A DNA stretch of 64,000 nt from Rotaria macrura. Taxonomy: Eukaryota; Rotifera; Eurotatoria; Philodinida; Philodinidae. Numbering within the stretch: the stretch's first letter is position 1; every line of letters starts with the position of its first letter. Location of the stretch: assembly GCA_900239685.1 (NCBI GenBank), contig OENT01000586.1, forward strand, positions 1-64,000, read 5' to 3'. A program made the position numbers and the translations under genes. Below are positions 25,066-36,960 of the stretch, in pieces. The notes beneath the pieces were generated by a model. The model did not search any database. It was not told where the DNA came from and was given only the letters and a program-made list of their open reading frames with translations.

Positions 25066-25999
25066 TTTTCTGTATTCGTTCTCGTTTGGAAAACGAAATT
25101 TTTTTTTCTTGATCATTATGTGTATGTGTGGTTGTTTTCTTTACTTGTTTTTTCGATTCCCCGTAAAAACAATGTTTATTTAGTTGGATAGATATATCGC
25201 TGAAATTGAATAGAACATTTATTATCTAGTCACTGCTATCATAAAACAGTCGAAATATGTTTTTATTTTTTTATTTTTTAATATACAACTATCAATTTTT
25301 TATTTTTTTCACTGCTGAATAAGTCAAATAACCGTTTTTGTTATTTTTTATGGCCTCTAGATATTGTTCTTAAATCTGTTGTGATTGTCTTCTTTTTTCT
25401 AAAATGCATATCAATCGAGATATACTAATTCCACTATGCAAATGCATGGATTTTTTGAAAATTTTATTTTACTCTTTGTTTTTGTTTTTTTTTCTGTCTC
25501 CCATTCATGATATCATAGTATTTTGGTAAGATATAGTATTGAAAGTTTTTTTCATTCATTCATCGATGTAAATACTAAGTCATTTTTCTAAATAATGAAT
25601 AAATAGTACTATCTAAACTTAAATAATACTGATCATTATTGTCGGACAATGAAAAATGAAACATTTTTTTTTTGGCAAAATAAGCTTTCAAAGTTAGTCT
25701 ATTATAATGATTCTTGTTTTTTTGTAGAGTGAGTTTAAGTTTACATTCAAGTTTTGTGCGATTCTTCAACTTAGCTTCTAGTAATTGAAAGTGAACGAAA
25801 AAAGCCAATGGATCATTGTATTCGTTCTCATAGCAACGTGAAAGATTGGCCTAAGGCCAACAATGATCTATTTATACTGTTCTAATTAGATGATGATGAT
25901 GAAGTACATTTATGATAATAGTTTTTGAACTATTTCGTAAATTTCGAAAAATCTTCTATAGCTTTCTATCAATCAAAGATGAAGACCATAGATTCCAGC

Positions 26000-26008
26000 T
26001 ATATAAAA
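26000..26008 (+). promoter_or_regulatory. TATA box of the 71-residue ORF
   Basis: TATATAAAA lies 84 bases upstream of the ATG at 26092. This is suitable spacing for a short-leader transcript and matches the layout at 14917/15040. Confidence 0.4.
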
Positions 26009-26091
26009 ACACGATGGAAACGGTAATACCAAAAACGTGTTGATCAGATTGGCTGTATTCTATTCTATCATTCTATGATGCTACTTTCTTA

Positions 26092-26307
26092 ATGAGGACT
26101 TTTATATTTTTGCTTCACCGTAAGAATCTTATTCTAGTCATCATAATGAGTTGGATGATGTTCTCATTAATTGAGTCTACTCGTCATAGAAACTTCCCAA
26201 GTGATCACATCAATGTATACCGTGCGTTCCAATATGAATGGAACAGAAGATACTTATCGTTCGGTTGGACATTTTATCTTATGTTATTAGCAGCAGATAG
26301 GAAATAA
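26092..26307 (+). CDS. Possible small secreted or membrane peptide, 71 residues
   Basis: This ATG-started open frame has a hydrophobic N-terminal third (LILVIIMSWMMFSLIES, residues about 13-29) that could be a signal peptide or anchor. The rest is basic and aromatic (RAFQYEWNRRYLSFGW). There are no cysteines. A dibasic RR lies before YLSFGW, but no amidation signal follows, so a neuropeptide is only a guess. A TATA box upstream and an AATAAA at 26339, just after the stop, make a complete minimal transcription unit. I do not recognise a family, and chance cannot be excluded for a frame this short. Confidence 0.35.
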   Translation: MRTFIFLLHRKNLILVIIMSWMMFSLIESTRHRNFPSDHINVYRAFQYEWNRRYLSFGWTFYLMLLAADRK

Positions 26308-26344
26308 TGTATCTATTATTACAACAATTATTTTCTTGAATAAA

Positions 26345-29300
26345 ACGATACGCAATGAATCCTAGATACAAATATTTTTACAATAAAGAGTATCACAGTA
26401 TGTCAATGAACTATAAAAATTGTTTTAATTTTCATTTATTTGGCATTTCATTAACACATGAAACTTTCTAGCTCATGTACTATAAAGTCATACGAGTTAG
26501 ATGTTGTTATCAATGATGAATCATAATAGATTTACTTTTGTTCAAATGAAAAAACACGCATTGATATTTAGAATGGTTTATAATAAATGTTTTAACTCGA
26601 TTTATCTCTAGTATTCGTCTTCAAGTGTTCTAGTTTTTCTTCGGTTTTCTTTTTCATAATTATTCTTCGATGAAAGAACAAAGTATTTAACGCTTCTGTT
26701 TTATTTTATAGGTCAACGGCTCGAGTGAACGATGGTCACCCGTGTTTTTCTTCTTTGTTTCTTTTATTGTACAAAGATTTTTTTTTCTCCTTGTTCTTTT
26801 CTTTTTTTCTGTTCACGTCTACTACTCTACATTACTTTATTGTATTGTTCATTGATGTTGTTCCATGTTTTCTACATTGGTGTTTGTGTATGAATATGAA
26901 AAAGTGGAAGAAAACAAAAACGTTTCTTCGCAATTTCGTTATTGCTTTGCAAACAAATCAATGATACTATTGTCAATATGAATCCAAAAAAATGAGTGAA
27001 AAATTTTCAACGGATTCAAAAGATCAATAAACTTTATTTGCTTTTTTGTTACTTACAAATTATTATTCGGCTTGATAAAATAGGTGTATAGTTTTAGTAA
27101 TGAGTAATAATAATCTTCTATTTTGGAACAAGGTCAAGTTGTCTAGAAAGTACTAGAATATTGTTTATGTCCATAGATCTATTCGTTAATGTCAAGGTCG
27201 GACGAAGTTATCGAGCGACGTCAACAAATCAATGCGCAAATTATAGCAGCGTATGTGGCTTAGCTATCACTACCAGTCTTACCTCTCCACTTGAGCATCA
27301 AATATTAATATATCGAGGGAGAATATCTCTCAATCAGATAGTAGCTGATCGTGTGTATTTCAAAGAAAAAAAATGATATGATATAGCACTCATGAGCTAT
27401 TGCTTTAATGCATTTGTTTATTGTCGTATAATGAGATCGAACCTGTGCTAGGATTTTCATGAACAATACTATAATTGCGACTTCAAGCTCTTTATGAATG
27501 TCATTGGATGTATGGGCATGCTTTTGTTCAATATGCTAATTGTATTGTCTGTAAGAAAATGATTTTCTTTTCTAATAATATGTTGCAGTACTAACTACTT
27601 TGGAAGAATCTTTAGCAAACGGTGTGCATGTGAGTTTGAATGTATGTGTGGGTGTAATCGAGAGTCAGGTGAACACGATTAAAGCGAATCAATTTTCATT
27701 AACTGTGCTGCTTGTTCCAAAAAGAATTGTTTTGATCACTTTTTTGTTGCAGAATAATTTCATGAAAATAAATACATGAATACGAACGATGCGGATTCAG
27801 AGAGAGTAAAACATAGACTATCTGATTAATGAAATTAAAAGAATCCTAATGAATTTGTTTTTCTTTTCCAATCGACTACGACTTATGAGCGACTCAATGT
27901 AAGCCACCACCGATTCCTAAAGACAGAGATCAATCGATGTCTTACGATATGGCTCATTTTTACTTATGTCATAGAGGTACAGATTTGATATATTTTGGTG
28001 AAAGCCAATTGAAAAAAAATTTGAACCGTTCGTTTTTATCGTAGTTTTACTGAAGTCACTATTGAGTTAGAAGATTTTGAACACCTTGATATCTCAACAA
28101 AACATAAACCGTTAGAGTTGACATGTTTTTTAAATCAATACCTAAGTTCTACATGTACCATAGATTTCAGTTCAAACAGATGATTAGTTGGTATTTTATG
28201 GATTTCACGATTTGAGGAAAAATCAATTTTTGACCATCTTTTCGCAATTCATATCTGCAGATTGAAAAATTGGCAGCTGCGAGAAATTTTAGGTGTAGAT
28301 GTAAGTTTGGCTGCAAGTTTAATGTGATGTGAGCGTGTGTCTACATGAGGATGTGGGGATGTAGGTATGGATGTGACGCTTAGTTGAATTAACAATGATA
28401 TTTTCATCCACACTTTTAAAACATGTTATGCAAGTATACATGATATTTAAAATAGTCACATGAGCTGCAATTATCAAGGAAAAATTAATTGAAATAGTAC
28501 TATTGTTTTCTTTTATCTTGACTTTTGCTTGCCGGATCAATTGGATTTGTGTATTCATAATTCGTTGACCCTCCTACAGCTCGTTTTGTATGGGTTGAAA
28601 ATGTTCACTCAGATAAAAACGATGTCAATTATTCACATCCTAGAATCGAGTTGTATCTTTAAAAAAGAATATAGATTAAACTAACAGATAGATCATAAAT
28701 ATAATGAGCCTCTTTCTACTTTACTGACCATTCAATTTGCCAAGTTAAAAAATATGATTAAATTAATGTGACTCAACTAACTGATAAAACACAGAGAATA
28801 AAATTTGGGTGTGAAATTTTCATCATGTAACTTCGATAAGAGATTCGTTCAGTACTAGATTCAGCAATGAAAGTTTGCCTTTCGGTTTTTATCCTCATTT
28901 TATAATAATATCAAATTATTTTATACACATCTGGATTTGAATAATCTTTCAACTGCATGCAAAGAAAGAAAGTATACATTGAGATATTTACAATCAAGTT
29001 CGAATTCACTCCAATATCTTTAGACTAAGATAAAATATATATTAGCTATGAAAACGCAACTGTTTCCAAATGATCCGTTTTTCTAATTATAATACATGTA
29101 ATCAAGTTATAGACTGAATTAGATGATGTGTTTTAGAAAAAAATATCAAATTCAAAAGTTTGAAAGATTACTAATCCTACTGAGCGGAAAATGCTGATTT
29201 CTGTGACTTTTTGATTTTTCTGATTTCTATAGTACGATGAAAGCTTAGGGTGGGGATGTGCGTACTAATGGTACGAAAGAGAAGCAAAATCAAAAGCGCA

Positions 29301-30180
29301 ACGCGTTTCTCTGGATTAATCAGAGGTGACGCGAAAAGGCGAGAACAGGGGGGGGGTAAATCCAAAAATCGATGAAAATTATCAGACAGGTTATTGCTAG
29401 GGAGAAACAGCTCATTTCTGATTTTTGAAATTAAAATCAATTGATTTTTCTCAAAAAAGTCAAAAAAATTACAGAGATCAAGAAAATCGGATTTAAACTG
29501 TCTCACTATAGATTGATATTTTGAACAACAAGAATACACAATTTTATCGTTTTCTTTGATTCACTGAGTTTTTTATTTTAAATCAAAAAAATTAGATGTT
29601 TGACGCTTGGATTTCTCCAAAACCCGGAGCATACTCCTTTGTAAAATTAATTCACCCAACTCAAAAACTATCGACCAAAATTTTCGAAATCGGAGAAAGT
29701 CGCAGTCAACGGAGCAGCTGCGGTGATCCCTCCATTCATCTCCTCCCCCCTATGACGCCGGCCCTGGTAGTAATAGTAGCGTCTGTATTCGTTTTGTAGG
29801 CATTAAACAATTTCGTTTCTAGTTGTGCAATACGAATTGCATGTGCTGACAGCATAGCATGACTCACTCCACTTCGGACACATCCATTGGTAGGGAAAAT
29901 AACTTTACCTTTCTACACGTTCTCAGCACGATTTAAATGCAAGTAAGAGTAATATTATTCTTTACATTCAATGCTGCTTGTCGAAAAAGTGAGAAAACAT
30001 TTTCATCATCAAGGCTAGTTTTTTGTTGTTTTAAAGTTAGCATACTTGTAATTATTTACAAAAGAATTCAGTACCATTATAGGCGAAGCATCTTTAGCAA
30101 CAACAGTAGATCACATGTTATATATGCACTCGATAGCATAAGTGGAAACATTCAGTGCAAGACATAGCAGACCAAAACTT
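26345..30180. other. Gene-free stretch of nearly 4 kb
   Basis: There are no multi-exon coding patterns. A short coding-like piece near 27900-27975 (KPPPIPKDRDQSMSYDMAHF) ends at a possible donor but has no partner exon. A G/C-rich island sits at about 29260-29770 (listed separately). The rest is AT-rich sequence without recognisable structure. Confidence 0.35.
29260..29770. repeat. GC-rich island, possibly an unidentified repeat
   Basis: Within very AT-rich surroundings, two GC-rich blocks appear. One contains a run of eight G (about 29348). The other, on the minus strand, reads CAGGGCCGGCG at about 29757-29767, a start typical of terminal repeats of some DNA transposons. I could not find a matching opposite end or a target-site duplication. 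The open frames here are not protein-like. Confidence 0.25.
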
Positions 30181-30290
30181 GACGAAGCTAACAACCTAAC
30201 TGAAAATATGTATCACCAAATAGCGCAATTGCCAGAAAAGAATATCAAGATGAAACATTACTCATAAATAAGCCTATTGAATCTTCGATT

Positions 30291-31070
30291 ATGGAGAAGG
30301 TTCCAGTCAAAACGTATGATTCGGTTCACAGACACCACGTATTCAAGACATCCCGTTTTTCGAACTATTCTGTGACTTGTGAGTATTTTTTTGAAAACTT
30401 AGTATTTCAATGAAGGACCATCTGATTTTGGCTGAAACAGTCTCAAAATTCAAAGGATCAATCGGATTATTTATGAACTCGATTTCATCTTGAAATTCCT
30501 TTCCTTCAAGAGTATTGTGCAGGACATTTCAAATAACTCGTTTGGAAAGAAATGCAAACAGCTTCTGCGATTCACATGACTTTTAAAAATAATTCGATTA
30601 TCTGCTCCTTAAAGTTTTATTACATCTGTGGAAACAAAGCTTCAGGGAATATTCCATGATTTGATGAGAACCTCATTCAAATCACCTTAATCGTGGAATA
30701 GTTATTTTACTTAATTTTCACTTTGTAATTTCGAGACACTGTAATTACAGAACAGCTCCTGTAGAAAGAATTCTAATTTTTCTATAGATATACACCGCCA
30801 AAGCGGAGCAGATAGCAAATTTAGGAGAGATCATTTAGCTTTCTGTGCAACTATGAATGAAAACATTCTGAAAGACAATAATCGAACGATGTTAGAAGCA
30901 CTGAATAATTCAATGGATGTTGGGAATGGTTCTGCTACTTCAATATATCATTCTATAACGGGTATGTGTTTATTGTCACTTGATATATATATATATATTA
31001 CGCTCTGAAATGTTATATTCTAATTCTTCAAACAGATTCCAACCAATTCAAAGCTGCTAAATGTTTCTAG
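30291..31070 (+). CDS. Short spliced gene of unknown function, about 98 residues
   Basis: Three exons (30291-30378, 30788-30961, 31036-31070) join in frame through two phase-1 introns, with good GTGAGT and GTATGT donors and CTATAG and AACAG acceptors. The product starts MEKVPVKTYDSVHRHHVFKT and ends SITDSNQFKAAKCF. It has no signal peptide, membrane segment or motif that I recognise. The second exon is charged and helix-like (SKFRRDHLAFCATMNENILK). The frame also stays open for some codons upstream of the chosen ATG. It ends only about 50 bases before the F-box coding region, so it could be a separate small gene, the 5' part of a dicistronic or alternatively spliced F-box transcript, or a remnant. 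Confidence 0.4.
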
Positions 31071-31119
31071 TAATTTTCCTGTAAAAGGCTAAATCGATGT
31101 TCTATTTGTCTCTTGTCTA

Positions 31120-32789
31120 GTGGCAATTTCGAAAAGTTACCCAACGAAATCTTGCTCATTATTTTTTCTTTTCTAAACACGTACGATGCTTTTAACGCGT
31201 TCGACAATCTCAATCGACGTTTGAGCAATCTTCTTATGGATTGTGCTAGGCGCACGACTTTACCTAGCAGTGTGCCTAGACATTGGGTCACCCAATATAT
31301 GCTCAAAACTCATGATATCATAGAAACAATTCAACTTCATGAGAACATAGAGCGTGATGTATTTGACGATTCGCTCTCAACTTTGAAGCTTCGTTCCATT
31401 ATTCTCAAAGGCATTAATTCTCAATACAAGTTGAGAGTTGAAGGAAACCCTGCCCGAGCAGTGATTGATCATACTCGATCTTTTATTTTTGAGAATGCGG
31501 ATATATTCTCACCTTTTCGCCACATATTTCATTGCAATGACATTTCTCTGCGGAATCCCGCCATCAACCGTATTGAAGTGAGTGTGCCTTTCATATCTGC
31601 TTTCTTTTGACTGAAAACAAGTTTACAGAACCCGGCTCAAGAGTCAAATTTATCTACAACGTTTCTGGAAAGTGTACAGACAAGCACATGCAGTTGGAAA
31701 GATATATTGTATCTTGGCTATCATTGTCCAAATCTGATTCAGCTCAAAATCGATGAAGTCATGGGCATAGAATATAGTTCCGTAACAGCACGTCCGAAAT
31801 ATCAGATCTCAATGCCCATGCAATTGGTCGATTTAGATATTGAACACATGGAAACCAGAAACTTGAATTTGTTTGGACAATTCGTCCGTAACTTTTGTCA
31901 GACTTCATTGAAACGACTTCGACTCGGAATCAAATGTGAATCGCCAGTAGATGGACACCAGTTGGAGGCGATTCTGAGCCCATGTTCCCGTCTCAAGAAG
32001 CTTGTGCTATTTATGACATTCAAGCAAATCGAAATCAATATGACTGATTACCTCCATTCATTTCAGAGTCAATGGTGGCTTCAAAGTCATCATCCTCCAA
32101 TACTTATTCAGCGCAACAGTGATAGTTACGTCGTAGCCTCAATGCCATGCAATTTTTTTGGATGTCCTTCGTTCTCGAACAATTTTAATAACTGGCAACT
32201 CAATAAACAACAGTTTGACTCAACCTTAATTCGGTTCGAGCATATCTGCCGATTGCATTTCACAAATAGTATCAATGAACCCGTCACTCTTGAGTTTCTA
32301 TACTTTGTGGATCGTCTTTTTTCTGCATCAGATCAAAGTTTATCCTTTGAGTTCAGCGGTTTTGACGTGGTGAATATCCTCTTCGATGTGGTGAGTATTG
32401 TTTTCAGAAACAAGCTTCATGGTTCTCTTAATCTTTGTTGAGTTTTGTCATAGTTAATTGATGACCCAGAGATGACAACCGTTTTACCAAATGTACAACA
32501 GCTAATTATTATGTCGAATGAAAAATTGGATCCCCTAGTAATACCTGTATGGCTTCTTCTTGCTCCAAATGCGAAACATTTAGATCTGGCGAAACTGAGT
32601 TTCTTTAACAAAATAGAACTCGCTCAAGAGCTCATGGATTTGCGAACGACTGACGAACGTCTCGGACCAATTTTTGATTCTGTTCATCAGGTCACAGTTT
32701 TCTACACATCTAGTGGTGTTAGTCTGGCAGAAAAGAGCGCCCTACAGCTGGCATTCATGAATGTATTTAGGAACGTTAATATTCATTGA
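31120..32789 (+). CDS. F-box protein with leucine-rich C-terminal region
   Basis: F-box proteins recruit substrates to SCF ubiquitin ligases through SKP1. Three exons (31120-31577, 31629-32390, 32454-32789) join in phase 0 to about 518 residues. The F-box is at the very start (FEKLPNEILLIIFSFLNTYD, then AFNAFDNLNRRLSNLLMD). The rest is leucine-rich and LRR-like in rhythm (MQLVDLDIEHMETRNLNLFG, SLKRLRLGIKCESPVDGHQL). There is no in-frame ATG ahead of the F-box. The frame runs back through a TCTAG acceptor at 31115-31119, so a short first coding exon must lie upstream, and I could not place it. Large families of such F-box genes are known in bdelloid rotifers. The substrate is unknown. Confidence 0.8.
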
Positions 32790-32799
32790 AGACTAAAAT

Positions 32800-33454
32800 G
32801 GCTCAAAATGCTGAACAACAAAAACAATTAGAGTGAACGTTTCCTTTCTTTTTTATGATGGGTTCTAGTCCATCGTTGATTACCAATCGCCTTATATTGT
32901 TGAGCTTTAATCCAGAAGAAATTCCATTTATTTGATGATGTAAAATATAAAACAGCATCGGGGCTCAACATAGTTTATAAAGCTCTTTTCACAGGTTATT
33001 AAGTAGAACACAAGAACTTTCTGTGATGAGAATGTGATGTTTCGATGAAAGTCACGCAGATAATATTGATTTTCAGCTCAATTACAGCATAATAGCAATC
33101 ATTGGTTTCTTACAGATAAAAGCAACATAGAAAAAAGCGATGAACTGAATCTATTAGCGAAAGTATTATCATTAGAGATAATTTGCATGTTGCTCTCATA
33201 GAGCATCGAAGAGAAGATCTAAGAGAGATTGCAATAAATAGAGAATATTCTTCTGCATGAAGGTTTCATATAGACTAATTGACGAGTAAGTAACACGTCT
33301 GATCGTGTCCTTACAATCCGCTAACCACAAAAGATCGAGCTCAAATACGTCGGAGACGATTCATGCATTAATAACAATATGCGCTTACTTAATCGATAAA
33401 CAAAAAGAAAGAAGAAAATAATGAGAATGCAATTTTATATTGGTTTTCTGTTCG
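32800..33454. other. 3' flank of the F-box gene
   Basis: AT-rich sequence after the F-box stop codon. I see no other gene or repeat. Confidence 0.35.
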
Positions 33455-33462
33455 CTTTTGAT

Positions 33463-33782
33463 CAGAGCTGGGCAAATCAAGTCAATTCAACTCTAGTCAA
33501 GTCAAGTTCAAGTGAAGCCTAGTCAAGTAAAGATTTGACTTAACTTAACTTCTGAAAAGTTTTTAATACTAGAGTGCTTTGACTTTGTAAAGTTTTTTAA
33601 AAAGCTTATGGCTCGGGTTGAATCGATTGTCAAGTTAAGTTGAGTCTTTAGTATTAAAAATTTTTCTGTAAGTTGATTAAAATGAAGACTTAAGTTGGTT
33701 CGACTTGACTTGACTTGACTAAAAAAATTTTTGAGTATGACTTGACTTGTGACTAGAGAAACCTCTGACTTACTCATGTCTG
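33463..33782. mobile_element. hAT-like MITE, 320 bp, with 8-bp target duplication
   Basis: The 8-mer CTTTTGAT occurs directly on both sides (33455-33462 and 33783-33790). The element starts CAGAGCTGGGCAAATC, and its reverse-complemented right end starts CAGACATGAGTAAGTC, an imperfect terminal inverted repeat of about 16 bp. CAGAGCTGGGCAA-type ends and 8-bp duplications are hallmarks of the hAT superfamily. The inside consists of AAGTCAAG-type repeats on the left and their complements (CTTGACTT) on the right, so the element could fold back. It has no coding capacity: a non-autonomous copy. Confidence 0.8.
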
Positions 33783-33794
33783 CTTTTGATTACG

Positions 33795-36700
33795 ATTCAA
33801 TAGGACAGAACTCTGTTTATTTACTATTCTCATTTCATGTGCTCATCCATTTCTGCCATTGATTAGATGCTGCAACAACTAGTTCACTGGGTAGTGCATT
33901 TGTAGGAGGCTAAAGCAGCAAAATATCCGTTTTCTTTTCAGATGATCTGGAAAAGTGGGAACAACCATAGAAAAAAATCTGACACAAGTTCCGTTGACTA
34001 ATTACAAGTCGAAGATCGTATCTCTCATTAAAAGATCAAAGGCTTCGTCTAATTAACCGGTCAGTCAACTAATGAGAGAGCGCCTCTGAATACAGTATTG
34101 ATCAGAAAGCGAGGATATCGGTGTGGAAATGAGCGTATGACAAGCTTTGATATACCCAGATCGCACACTCTATTTCAATTTAAGATCAGTGAATGAGAAG
34201 ATAAAGTCAAAAATCCAAAGACGCTATTTTTCAGTCCCACTCGTTTCTCCCTGCATAAACAACGTGTTTAAACTGTGAAAAATATGTGATTTATGTTTTT
34301 AGTATCATGTGCACGTTTTCATTCTTTTTAAATTTTAAGTTTATTAAATTTCGGTGAGTCTGTTTATTATGATGAATAGAAGCAATTCATTGGGTGAATC
34401 CGAATATGAATATCGGTATTCCCAGTTCTGTTTCTTTAAGTACACGACATACTATAAGCAACAGTACAACAAACTGACATTACGTTTCTACGTAAACTAG
34501 ACCTTGTTGCGAGCAAAACGATTCATTTAGTGTATTCTGTTGGTCGAATTACAAAGCACACACTAAAGTACAAATTGATGAGCAATGGTATACCGGATAA
34601 CATTTCTATATTGAAAAGATTCTCAAACGAATTGTTAATTGAGATATACAAGTACAGAACTCCATGAGACTTATGAATAGCTTTTGGAACTTCACTTGGC
34701 ATGCAGGTTACGAACCACTTTAAATCACTATAACTTTACGGTGAACGACCGTATTAGTACCGTTCTTCATCGTAATCCAGGTCCATGGTTTACGATCGTA
34801 TTCTCAATGTATTTTTCCTGTATTAGTATCGTATATCGCCGTATTTCCGTAAAAATACGGTAGTAAATCATGAACCAGGATTACAAATGTATACGTTCCG
34901 TATTTAACCGTATCCATATCGTACTTTTTCACGTAGGAAATTGCTGAGTGAACGGAATTATCAATTGATCCAAAATATTTTAGATCATGTTTCAAGCAAA
35001 TTAGAATTTCACGTAGATGTTTTTGGTTTATTTTCGGATGACAATGTTCCTCGGTATCTCAGCCATGTCGAGTATTCTTATGAAAACGGAATCTAGTTTA
35101 TAAGTATTATTGGTCATCTATTTTTGATAATAAGAAGTTGAGTTACTTAAAGTTGTGTTTATTTGCTTAGATCATTCACGTTGTAAATTAATATTATTCT
35201 TGATTGATCTTTGCAAACACTTTAAAACTACTGCGAGTATTTTGTTGAGTCAACATACTTCTTCTGAACATAACCCAAATAGTAGATTATGCCTAGCAAA
35301 TACCTAGGTGATTGAATCCGATATTGAATCTGATTGGATTCAATCAACCAACGAAATTCTATCGGAATCCTGGTTGATGAATGAGTAAAAGATCTGATGA
35401 AAAAATAGTGATTCATTATCTAGGCGCCTATTAGTACCTAATGACGTCATTAGAGGTCTGACATAACCCTATAATGGATGTCGTCGGATTCCCAATCCTA
35501 AGGATCCGAATGTCGTTCTGCTACCAAGATTCCGTCGATTTAATAGAAATTCATCATAAAATTCGATCGAATCCAGTTGTCGGAATGAATCTCCTAGGAT
35601 TCAGAGAATAATAAGCTAAAGCGAATTGTAAATTTTCATAGTTTCACAAGGAATTTTATCGGAAAAGTTCACACCGATCGATCTTGATTTGCTGCTTCAT
35701 GTTATTTTATATTGTGAGTTGTCAGTGACTTCACATTTGAGCAATCAGATAATCAAATTAGATCAGAATTATTTTCACCTTGATATATTTTTTTTCGACA
35801 AAAGTAACTTACCCATGTAAACCTTATTTCATCTATGAATAGAAACTCACACAAGTGTTCACGTATGCATTGTTATAACACTATACGTTTGATCTAGTCT
35901 GCGATTACTCTAACATTGATATTCAGTGTTCACATCTATGGATATTCATCATAGAGTTGAGACCCGCTTTAAAATCTTTTCTTGTTAATAGACAAACACA
36001 CCTATATGTCAATGTTCAGTGAAACACATGTACTTCGTTATCGATATCTGTCGATTACCATCTAGAACACAATAGATGCGATACATATTGCGTGCTATAT
36101 GCATGATGTAATGAAATGTTGTTGTTGTGCTAGAGCATCGTAATAGTGTTACAGTTCCTTAGACTTGCATACCTGCGAGTATATGTGGGATATTTCTCTG
36201 TAGATCAATAATAATAACTAATCTTCAACAAACCTACATTTAAATCCTCATTTACCAAACCTCTATGTGCCGGAGCCTTACACCAAGTTCTATGCAAGAT
36301 GTACAACTTATTTATATCAGAGCTAGTAGTTTTTTGTTTCCCCCGCATATTTCATCTTCTTCTATACGACTTGAAGTTTGAAGAACATAATGCAAAATAG
36401 CGAATTACGTATACACTAGAATGGTGAGTAGTGTCCCTAAGAGAAATTCTGTTCGAACTGTTATGTTGAAGAATGTCAGAAGTTTCAAGATAAATCTAGA
36501 AAGTTTAATCGTATTGGAAATGTTATACATGCATAAATCTCGGAATAATTCGAGCAAGATCAGAATTTAGGCTACTAATTGCTGAAGTACAAATGAATAA
36601 TTTTCATAGCTTAAGCATGTTTCGATACACAAGTTTGAAATACTGCTTATATTTCTGGAATATTTAGGAAAAGGTTTTCTTTATTAAATTCATAAGTAAC

Positions 36701-36955
36701 ATAAGGGAATGAACTAATCATACGTAAAGTATTGTTAAAAAACAACAATCTTTCAGAGACATGAATATAGCAGAATGAAATATGGTTAGAGGTTAGTTTC
36801 TAAACAGCTTAAAAAATGTACCAAGTATTGAAAGAGAAAAATGGAAAGAGAAAACACAGTATGCTTCATGTATGACTAAGAATTTGTTCTTTTGATTGAA
36901 TGTAAATTGATTGTAGTCTTTGTTAATAGATAACCGTTCCGTCTGGTTCATTAAC
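33795..36955. other. Gene-free stretch of 3 kb
   Basis: I found no exon pattern. The notable items are an inverted repeat at 34772-34884 and a stretch at about 35260-35620 where GGATTC/GAATCC-like words recur many times, as in a degenerate repeat. Otherwise it is AT-rich single-copy-looking sequence. Confidence 0.35.
34772..34884. repeat. Short imperfect inverted repeat
   Basis: The 22 bases at 34772-34793 (starting GTAATCCAGG) recur as the reverse complement at 34863-34884 with three differences. The 69-bp middle is rich in CGTA words and partly self-complementary. Possibly a small fold-back element. No clear target duplication. Confidence 0.55.
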
Positions 36956-36960
36956 GAGAT

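Noticed and set aside
29345-29767. hAT-type element between CAGGGGGGGG (29345) and the reverse-strand CAGGGCCGGC
   Set aside because: The flanking eight bases on the two sides do not match, and the ends share only the first few bases.
29177-29799. Two opposed open frames in the GC-rich island
   Set aside because: The minus-strand frame lacks an ATG, and neither frame has recognisable domains. They are explained by the unusual base composition.
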